From NCBI GenBank assembly GCA_903908025.1, contig CAIVQM010000151.1:1-7725 (forward strand): DNA of 7,725 nucleotides, written 5' to 3'. Below the pieces are notes generated by a model that was given only the letters and a program-made list of their open reading frames with translations, did no database searches and was not told the DNA's origin. This stretch comes from an uncultured bacterium (lineage in GTDB: Bacteria > Actinomycetota > Actinomycetes > S36-B12). This document shows, one piece after another, positions 6,725 to 7,725 of the stretch. Every line of letters begins with the position of its first letter. The first letter of the stretch is position 1. Made by a program: the position numbers and the translations under genes.

Positions 6725-6753
6725 AGATTAGTGACGGTCACGTGGGCCGTCAA
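6725..6753 (-). promoter_or_regulatory. Predicted promoter of the GcvT-like/purU operon
   Basis: Read on the minus strand, TTGACG (6748-6753) is the -35 box and TAATCT (6725-6730) the -10 box, separated by exactly 17 bp. Transcription would start near 6718 and give a leader of about 75 nt. The spacer contains the palindrome GTGACGGTCAC (6731-6741), which recurs over the start codon of the gene. Confidence 0.55.
6731..6748. repeat. Repeated element with palindrome GTGACGGTCAC, copy B
   Basis: GTGACGGTCAC (6731-6741) is followed by GTGGGCC. It matches copy A at 6633-6651 except for one missing G and lies 98 bp from it, in the same orientation. It fills the spacer between the -10 and -35 boxes of the minus-strand promoter, so a protein bound here would affect polymerase directly. 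It could be a second regulator's site or a local duplication. Confidence 0.55.
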
Positions 6754-6795
6754 GGGGGCAGCGGGCTAGTCGCAAAAGAATTCCGGCGAAGAGGC

Positions 6796-6824
6796 TTGAC
6801 GGCAATCGAGCCCGCCCCCATGAT
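6796..6824 (+). promoter_or_regulatory. Predicted promoter of the nitrilase-family gene
   Basis: TTGACG (6796-6801) and CATGAT (6819-6824) are 17 bp apart, with the start expected near 6831. The -35 box lies in the 8-mer CTTGACGG, which is also present, inverted, at the divergent promoter (6747-6754); the two -35 boxes are back to back with 42 bp between them. The -10 match is modest, but the position relative to the operator agrees with the other two promoters. Confidence 0.48.
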
Positions 6825-6834
6825 GTGCTAAATC

Positions 6835-6858
6835 GATCGATCGATCGATCGTTTGATT
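6835..6858 (+). promoter_or_regulatory. Palindromic operator, copy 3 (nitrilase gene)
   Basis: Five ATCG units occupy 6832-6851, followed by TTTGATT. Aligned on the last core CGATCGATCG (6842-6851) and its right flank TTGATT, the site matches copy 2 (TCGACT) with two transitions, giving an imperfect 24-bp palindrome. It begins about 4 bp after the predicted transcription start. The register is uncertain because the tandem repeat is longer here than in the other copies. Confidence 0.6.
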
Positions 6859-6965
6859 CTCGGCCCGCGAGTGATGATCGGCCATTCCGGGGTCACCTGA
6901 GCTTCGGCTGCTCGCAGATCACGCCGGATCCGGCTTCGGTGTCGTTCGACAAGGAGGGCTTTCGG
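6859..6965 (+). other. Leader region upstream of the small ORF
   Basis: This stretch follows operator copy 3 and belongs to the predicted nitrilase transcript. It holds a perfect 12-bp palindrome, GCCGGATCCGGC (6923-6934), and ends with a strong Shine-Dalgarno sequence AAGGAGGG (6951-6958). I see no gene in it. With the promoters and operators, the non-coding part of the divergent region spans 6644-6965. Confidence 0.4.
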
Positions 6966-7103
6966 ATGGCCACCGCAAGAGGAGTCCGTGCAGTCGGGAC
7001 AACGATGGCGGCGGCGTTCGCGGTTCACAGCACGTCGCCTGCAGGAAGATGGCAGGTCTCTGGACTTGTCACCGACCAATCACCACCTTGGAGGTCCCTA
7101 TGA
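6966..7103 (+). CDS. Possible small ORF (45 aa) coupled to the nitrilase gene
   Basis: ATG 6966 is preceded by AAGGAGGG (6951-6958) at 7 nt, the best Shine-Dalgarno sequence in the window. The frame ends with TGA 7101-7103, overlapping the nitrilase start by 4 nt (ATGA), the usual sign of translational coupling. The first 20 residues, MATARGVRAVGTTMAAAFAV, look like a basic-hydrophobic signal-peptide start; the rest (HSTSPAGRWQ onward) is not recognisable. Third-position GC is lower than in neighbouring genes, so this may be a leader peptide or the remnant of a deleted secreted protein rather than a conserved small protein. Confidence 0.4.
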   Translation: MATARGVRAVGTTMAAAFAVHSTSPAGRWQVSGLVTDQSPPWRSL

Positions 7104-7725
7104 AGTCAGTCGTCGCAGTGTGCAGTTTCCCTGGGAGTTACGACGTGGAGAGGAATGTCGCCCTCTACGAGTCCTATATGAGAGAGGCTGCCGCAGCCGG
7201 CGTCGAGTTCCTCGTTTTCCCTGAATGCAGCATGCAGGGGTACCCGCGCGCCTACTTGGCGGAGGAAGAGGAATCGATGATCGACGAGGTAGCGGCCTCG
7301 GCGGAGTCATTGAGCGGGGATCGGGTGCAGGGGATCGCGGCGCTCTCGCGTGAGTTGAATCTCTCTGTGGTCTTTGGCATGACGGAGCGCGGATCGCGCC
7401 CGGGTGTCGCGTACAACGCCTCCGTCCTCGTTACCCCCGAAGGGGGCGTGACCGGTACCTACCACAAGGTCCATCTCGCCATCCAGGAGAAGGTGTTCTG
7501 GAGGCCCGGGTCGGATTGGCCCGTCTTCGACGCCGCACTCGGCAAGGTCGGCATGATGATCTGCTTCGACAAGGCATGGCCGGAGGCTGCGCGTGAGCTG
7601 ACGCTGCGGGGAGCCGACGTCCTTGTCATGCCTACCGCGTGGTGGCTGTACGACCCAGCCGCGGGGGAGCAGGACGTCTGGGTCGATCACTACGTTCTGT
7701 TCGAGCGGACGCGCGCGGTCGAGAA
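7100..7725 (+). CDS. Nitrilase-superfamily carbon-nitrogen hydrolase (partial, 3' end cut)
   Basis: Predicted cytoplasmic amidohydrolase acting on an amide, carbamoyl or nitrile substrate. The first 208 residues are visible; the gene runs off the right edge, and members usually have about 260-320. ATG 7100 has GGAGG (7090-7094) 5 nt upstream. The catalytic Glu-Lys-Cys set is clear: Glu42 in FPECSMQGYP, Lys123 in GTYHKVHL, Cys155 in GMMICFDKAWPE; Glu130 (QEKVFWRPG) fits the second conserved glutamate. The CFD context and the following ADVLVMPTAW are typical of the amidase/N-carbamoyl amidase branches rather than classical nitrilases. N-carbamoylputrescine amidase is one relative, which would suit a polyamine-like importer, but the substrate is undetermined. 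It is transcribed away from the GcvT-like gene and shares its operator type. Confidence 0.9.
   Translation, partial: MKSVVAVCSFPGSYDVERNVALYESYMREAAAAGVEFLVFPECSMQGYPRAYLAEEEESMIDEVAASAESLSGDRVQGIAALSRELNLSVVFGMTERGSRPGVAYNASVLVTPEGGVTGTYHKVHLAIQEKVFWRPGSDWPVFDAALGKVGMMICFDKAWPEAARELTLRGADVLVMPTAWWLYDPAAGEQDVWVDHYVLFERTRAVE

Noticed and set aside
6832..6851. Tandem ATCG repeats as a CRISPR array or replication origin element
   Set aside because: There are no spacers, the units are four bases long, and the copies sit singly at promoters. The operator explanation fits all three.
6923..6934. GCCGGATCCGGC palindrome as a terminator
   Set aside because: It has no room for a loop and no T tract; a 12-bp palindrome of this composition is not rare in GC-rich DNA.
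7307..7690. Minus-strand open frame opposite the nitrilase gene
   Set aside because: The plus strand encodes clear nitrilase catalytic motifs through this interval, so the reverse frame is a shadow.

Overview
The window looks like a chromosomal segment of a GC-rich actinobacterium, probably an actinomycete of the Micrococcales type. The reasons are the strong preference for G or C at third codon positions, frequent GTG and TTG starts, a short lipoprotein signal peptide with a cysteine lipobox, and compact operons with stop/start overlaps. The species cannot be named from the sequence alone.

Layout. Positions 1-100 hold the possible 3' end of an upstream gene and a clear intrinsic terminator. 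Positions 101-440 contain no intact gene; one minus-strand frame looks like degraded coding sequence. Positions 442-610 are the promoter, a palindromic operator and a leader hairpin of a four-gene plus-strand ABC importer operon (611-4485): a lipoprotein substrate-binding protein of the PotD/PotF polyamine type, two permeases and an ATPase. Its 3' end faces, with only 12 bp between, a minus-strand operon (6643 to 4498) that encodes a stand-alone GcvT-type aminomethyltransferase-like protein and PurU (formyltetrahydrofolate deformylase). A 456-bp divergent intergenic region follows, then a plus-strand nitrilase-superfamily amidohydrolase cut by the right edge, preceded by a possible translated small ORF.

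How the genes may work together (inference). The importer brings in a cationic or methylated nitrogen compound. The nitrilase-family enzyme may cleave an amide or carbamoyl bond. The GcvT-like protein moves a one-carbon unit to tetrahydrofolate, and PurU frees tetrahydrofolate from 10-formyl-THF as formate. PurU next to THF-dependent demethylation genes is known from actinobacterial dimethylglycine/sarcosine catabolism. The substrate here is not known; the binding-protein pocket differs from that of spermidine-binding PotD.

The strongest regulatory signal is a shared control element. All three transcription units have a TTGACG -35 box, a plausible -10 box, and, just downstream of the predicted start, a palindrome built on a TCGATCGATCGA-type core (483-506, 6695-6718, 6835-6858). 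This suggests that one repressor, not encoded in the window, governs all three units as a regulon. A second notable structure is a very long, nearly perfect hairpin (1751-1794) just after the binding-protein gene, inside the first codons of the first permease; it probably sets unequal expression of binding protein and permeases.
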